Program-made: the position numbers and the translations under genes
Shown: piece by piece, positions 12,474 to 15,510 of the stretch
Layout: each line of letters opens with the position of its first letter
How positions within the stretch are numbered: the stretch's first letter is position 1
Assembly (NCBI GenBank): GCA_902783405.1
Contig: CACZQZ010000001.1
Coordinates: forward strand, 1-15,510
Length of the DNA stretch: 15,510 bases
Source of the DNA: an uncultured Erysipelotrichaceae bacterium
GTDB lineage: Bacteria; Bacillota_I; Bacilli_A; RF39; UBA660
Direction of reading: 5' to 3'
Notes under the pieces: model-generated
Told to the model about the DNA's origin: nothing
Database searches by the model: none
Seen by the model: the letters and a program-made list of their open reading frames with translations, nothing else

Positions 12474-13196
12474 ATGGACAAGAAAAAACTTAACCATTTA
12501 GCACTCATCGTCGATGGAAATGGAAGATGGGCTAAAGAAAAAGGAAAAAAAAGAAGTTTTGGTCATAAAGCAGGGTTTGATAGATTAGAAGAAATCATTC
12601 TATATGCTAAAGAGAAAAAAATTGAATTTTTAAGTTTGTATGTGTTTTCCACAGAAAACTTTAAACGTTCTACAGAAGAAGTTTGTTACTTGATGGATTT
12701 GTTTGTTCATAATTTTAAAAGATTGATTAAAAAATATGAAAAAGAAAACATTAAAGTGATTTTTTCAGGCAGAAAGGAACCTTTAGAAGATAGAGTTTGG
12801 AATGCGATGGAAGAAATTAAAGAAAAAACCAAAAATAATACTGGTATGGTAGTTAATTTTTGTTTAAACTATGGTAGTCATGCAGAAATTGTAGATGCTA
12901 CTAAAAAAATATGTCAAAAAGTTATTCATCATGAAATATCTATAGAAGATATTAAAGAAGATTATTTTGAACAAAATTTATATCAAAATCTTCCACCAGT
13001 AGATTTATTAATTCGAACGAGTGGAGAGTGCAGACTAAGTAATTTTTTACTTTGGCAATTAGCTTACGCTGAATTTTATTTTCCAAAAACATATTTTCCA
13101 GATTTTACCAAAACAGAATTTGATAAAGCTATAGATTACTATTATACACGTGATCGTAGATTTGGAGGAATTACCTATGAAGACAAGAATTATTAG
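12474..13196 (+). CDS. uppS: Isoprenyl transferase / undecaprenyl diphosphate synthase
   Basis: This 240-aa cis-prenyltransferase condenses isopentenyl diphosphate units onto farnesyl diphosphate to make the C55 carrier for cell-wall synthesis. Family signatures are complete: ALIVDGNGRWAK with the catalytic Asp14, GHKAG with His31, FSTENFKR (58-65), VNFCLNYG, and the diphosphate-binding LLIRTSGECRLSNFLLWQ (178-195) with Arg181, Glu185 and Arg187. AYAEFYF supplies the Mg-binding Glu200, and RRFGG closes the protein. AAGAGG (12461-12466) is 7 nt before ATG 12474. The gene overlaps cdsA by 20 nt. Slight variants such as IVDGNGRW for the usual IMDGNGRW are compatible with function. Confidence 0.96.
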   Translation: MDKKKLNHLALIVDGNGRWAKEKGKKRSFGHKAGFDRLEEIILYAKEKKIEFLSLYVFSTENFKRSTEEVCYLMDLFVHNFKRLIKKYEKENIKVIFSGRKEPLEDRVWNAMEEIKEKTKNNTGMVVNFCLNYGSHAEIVDATKKICQKVIHHEISIEDIKEDYFEQNLYQNLPPVDLLIRTSGECRLSNFLLWQLAYAEFYFPKTYFPDFTKTEFDKAIDYYYTRDRRFGGITYEDKNY

Positions 13197-13977
13197 TGCT
13201 ATTATTGCTCTTTTGATATTAGTTCCTATTTTTTTCCACGGTGGTACAATTTTTCAAATTGCCATTTGGCTTCTTTCAGTGCTCGGTCTTAAAGAAATGA
13301 TAAATGCTTATGAGAAAGAAAAAGAACTTCCTATCTTTATAAAAGTCGTTTCATATATTGTTATTAGTATCTTATTACTAGTCAATCATGAAATAGATAC
13401 AATTAGATTAGGTTTAGATTTTAAAATTATTACAGGTATTTTTTTAATCTACTTAGTTCCAGCTATTTTATACCATGATGAAGAGGTTTATAGCATTAAA
13501 GATGGATTTATGTTAATTGGAATATTGTTCTTTTTAGGTATTTCGTTTCAGTTACTAATATTTGTTCGAAGTTTAAGTTTAAAATTAGTTATCTTTTTAT
13601 TCTTAATTTCTATTTTTACAGATACCTTTGCTTATACAACGGGATTACTTATTGGAAGACATAAACTTATTAAAGAAGTATCGCCAAATAAGACGATTGA
13701 AGGACTTATTGGAGGAACCATCATGGGATGTTTTATTAGTAGTTTTTATTATTTAACTGTAATTAATCCAGATGCTTCCATATCAGCAATTATTATAACA
13801 ACACTATTTTTAAGTGTTATAGGACAGTTAGGCGATTTAGTTTTTTCAGCAATTAAAAGACACTATGAAATCAAAGATTTTTCGAATCTTATGCCAGGGC
13901 ATGGTGGTGTTTTAGACCGCTTTGATAGTATTTTATTTATTCTACTTGGCTTTATGTTTTTTATTAACGTAATATAA
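13177..13977 (+). CDS. cdsA: Phosphatidate cytidylyltransferase
   Basis: This 266-aa polytopic membrane enzyme makes CDP-diacylglycerol from CTP and phosphatidate, the branch point of phospholipid synthesis. Several hydrophobic segments span the length. Conserved blocks are FTDTFAY (147-153), SPNKTIEG (169-176), and the CdsA signature running from SAIKR (224-228) through KD (233-234) to MPGHGGVLDRFD (239-250). The open frame extends to GTG 13150, but GGAGGAA (13164-13170) is correctly spaced for ATG 13177, and the translated product then begins MKTRIISA as typical for the family. It overlaps uppS by 20 nt, giving tight coupling. Confidence 0.95.
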   Translation: MKTRIISAIIALLILVPIFFHGGTIFQIAIWLLSVLGLKEMINAYEKEKELPIFIKVVSYIVISILLLVNHEIDTIRLGLDFKIITGIFLIYLVPAILYHDEEVYSIKDGFMLIGILFFLGISFQLLIFVRSLSLKLVIFLFLISIFTDTFAYTTGLLIGRHKLIKEVSPNKTIEGLIGGTIMGCFISSFYYLTVINPDASISAIIITTLFLSVIGQLGDLVFSAIKRHYEIKDFSNLMPGHGGVLDRFDSILFILLGFMFFINVI

Positions 13978-13987
13978 AGGAGGAACT

Positions 13988-15031
13988 ATGACATTAATTT
14001 ACTTCATATTAGTACTTGGTATTACCGTGTTTATTCACGAATTAGGTCATTTTATTTTTGCTAAAAAAGCAGGAATTTATGTTTATGAATTTTCTATTGG
14101 CATGGGACCTAAAATATTTTCTAAAAAAAGAAAAAATGATGAAACTGTTTATTCTTTAAGACTATTTCCTATTGGTGGATTTGTTCAAATGGCAGGAGAA
14201 GAGGTAGACATTGATGAGAACATCCCAGTAGAGAAGAGAATGCAATCAAAAACTTGGATGCAAAGATTAACTACTATTTTAGCTGGAGTAACATTTAATT
14301 TTATTCTTGCAATTGTTATTCTTTTTGGAATTGGTTTATTTTATGGTTCACCAGTAATGACACCAGTGATTGAATCTAAAGATGAAAATTATCCAATCTA
14401 TAAAACTAATATTCAAAGTGGAGATGAAATTTTATCTATTAATGGTAAAAAGACAGATACACAAGACATGTTATTATTACATCTTCAAGTATTACAAGGG
14501 GAAAAGGTTACTTTAGAAGTAAAACATGAAGATGGTAAAAAAGAAAAGGTAACATTAAAACCAAAAGAAGAAAAGATTGATGGTGAAAAAGTATATAAAT
14601 ATGGTTTTTCACTTAAAAGTGAGAGTGAAAAAGGATTTATTGCTGCCATAAAATATGCCTTTAAAAAGACATATACACTATTAAAACAGATGGTTTTTAT
14701 AGTAACATATTTATTTACAGGGAAACTAAAATTAAATAGTTTATCTGGGCCAATTGGAATCTATACTATCGTTGGTGAGAGTGCAAAAGCAGGCTTTGTA
14801 AATTTAGTGTACTTGATTGCTTATCTTTGTATTAATGTAGGTTTTATCAATTTATTACCATTTCCAGCTTTTGATGGAGGAAGAGCACTATTTTTGCTTA
14901 TAGAAAAAATAAAAGGGAGTCCAGTTAGTGTAAAAGTAGAAAATACGATTCATAATGTAGGATTTGTCTTACTTATGATTTTAATGGTTTTCATAACCTA
15001 TAATGATATTATTCGTATTTTCTTTAAATAG
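13988..15031 (+). CDS. rseP: Site-2 (RseP/RasP-type) membrane zinc metalloprotease
   Basis: This 347-aa intramembrane protease cleaves membrane-bound anti-sigma factors or signal-peptide remnants. The zinc site HELGH (17-21) lies in the first membrane helix. A GGFVQMAGEE loop follows at about 58-67, then a PDZ domain (about 125-205). The second active-site segment NLLPFPAFDGGR carries the zinc ligand near Asp296; the usual form is NLLPIPALDGGR. SGPIGIYTIVGE (near 247) is also conserved. AAAGGAGGA precedes ATG 13988 with 10 nt between genes. It sits directly after cdsA; the dxr gene often found between them in other bacteria is absent here. Bacillus calls this rasP. Confidence 0.94.
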   Translation: MTLIYFILVLGITVFIHELGHFIFAKKAGIYVYEFSIGMGPKIFSKKRKNDETVYSLRLFPIGGFVQMAGEEVDIDENIPVEKRMQSKTWMQRLTTILAGVTFNFILAIVILFGIGLFYGSPVMTPVIESKDENYPIYKTNIQSGDEILSINGKKTDTQDMLLLHLQVLQGEKVTLEVKHEDGKKEKVTLKPKEEKIDGEKVYKYGFSLKSESEKGFIAAIKYAFKKTYTLLKQMVFIVTYLFTGKLKLNSLSGPIGIYTIVGESAKAGFVNLVYLIAYLCINVGFINLLPFPAFDGGRALFLLIEKIKGSPVSVKVENTIHNVGFVLLMILMVFITYNDIIRIFFK

Positions 15032-15045
15032 AGGAGATGAGATTT

Positions 15046-15510
15046 ATGAAAAAATTAATTTTAACATTATTTTTACTTTTAATATTACCATTTGGTGTAA
15101 AAGCTGTTGAAGTAACGAATTTACAAGATGCTTTAGCAAGTGAAGGAATTGAACTATCTACACAAGAGTATGCAGAAAATGATAATCAAGTAACACTTTA
15201 TTTATTTAGAGGAAGTGGATGTTCACATTGTCATGATTTTTTGGAGTTTTTAAACAATAATTTAGCAGAAAATGGATATCTTTACAAAGTTAGATCATAT
15301 GAAGTTTGGAATAATGAAGAAAATAGTGAACTTATGGAAGCAGTAGCTAAAAAATTAGGTACTGAAGCAGATGGAGTTCCATTCATTGTTATTGGAGATA
15401 AATACTATTCAGGCTTCTCAGAAGATATGGGAGAAGAAATCATCAATCAATTAAAATCAGAATATGAAAAAGAAGAAAAAGTTGATGTTGTAAGTACGAT
15501 TAGTGAAGAT
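15046..15510 (+). CDS. Exported thioredoxin-like protein (partial, continues past window)
   Basis: The 155 visible codons start at ATG 15046, 14 nt after rseP, with GAGGAGA (15031-15037) upstream. A signal peptide or anchor (MKKLILTLFLLLILPFGVKA) is followed by a thioredoxin-fold domain: YLFRGSGCSHCHDFLEF with the redox pair Cys59-x-x-Cys62 (CSHC), a central helix, and the cis-Pro loop GVPFIVIG (Pro112), then YYSGFSEDM. An acidic tail begins near residue 137 and runs off the end. This is consistent with an extracytoplasmic thiol-disulfide oxidoreductase, possibly with membrane segments further downstream. The reaction direction and partner cannot be told from this part. It is likely co-transcribed with rseP. 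Confidence 0.85.
   Translation, partial: MKKLILTLFLLLILPFGVKAVEVTNLQDALASEGIELSTQEYAENDNQVTLYLFRGSGCSHCHDFLEFLNNNLAENGYLYKVRSYEVWNNEENSELMEAVAKKLGTEADGVPFIVIGDKYYSGFSEDMGEEIINQLKSEYEKEEKVDVVSTISED

Noticed and set aside
13150..13176. GTG start for cdsA
   Set aside because: GGAGGAA serves ATG 13177 and the family N-terminus begins at MKTRIIS.
1..15510. CRISPR arrays, tRNA/rRNA genes, transposases, phage genes
   Set aside because: No regularly spaced repeats, cloverleaf or rRNA-like stretches, integrase or transposase motifs were seen on either strand.

Overview
The window is very AT-rich and standard-code. TGA acts as a stop after the sipW-type gene, and Trp is TGG. It has strong AGGAGG-type ribosome sites and sigma-A-like promoters, often with an extended -10 (TGnTATAAT). 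Together with a SipW/TasA-type secretion locus and a rluB / uppS-cdsA-rseP housekeeping block, this suggests a low-GC Firmicute. An uncultured gut Bacilli lineage (RF39 / former Tenericutes-like) fits best, but this is an inference from composition and gene content. All convincing genes are on the + strand.

Layout. (1) 1-4068: a surface-protein secretion island. It holds the tail of a TasA/camelysin-like protein, a second membrane-anchored TasA-like protein, a SipW-type (Ser/His) signal peptidase, a third TasA-like protein, and a 691-aa protein built from two copies of an InlB-type repeat followed by a beta-helix. A strong terminator closes it at 4093-4125. (2) 4159-8062: an OmpR-type response regulator and an overlapping sensor kinase. 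A promoter-rich gap follows, then a 75-aa PPEMP-motif membrane protein and a 446-aa membrane-anchored beta-helix protein. Direct repeats of the form TTTAAT-N5-TTTAAT, with an 11-nt period, occur once before the regulator and three times in the gap before the surface genes. This points to one regulon. (3) 8065-9807: a dienelactone-hydrolase-like enzyme with a Cys nucleophile, an overlapping cyclophilin-like lipoprotein, and a decayed antibiotic-biosynthesis-monooxygenase-like gene. (4) 9748-11677: three separately promoted genes. Two are of unknown function (one an internally duplicated 283-aa protein) and one is a PH-domain protein. (5) 11693-15510: conserved housekeeping genes, namely 23S pseudouridine synthase RluB, then the uppS-cdsA-rseP operon for undecaprenyl and phospholipid synthesis and site-2 proteolysis, then the start of an exported thioredoxin-like protein cut by the window edge.

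The most interesting parts are the SipW-centred island with its fused InlB/beta-helix product, and the two-component system with tandem, identically spaced operator-promoter modules upstream of the genes it probably controls.
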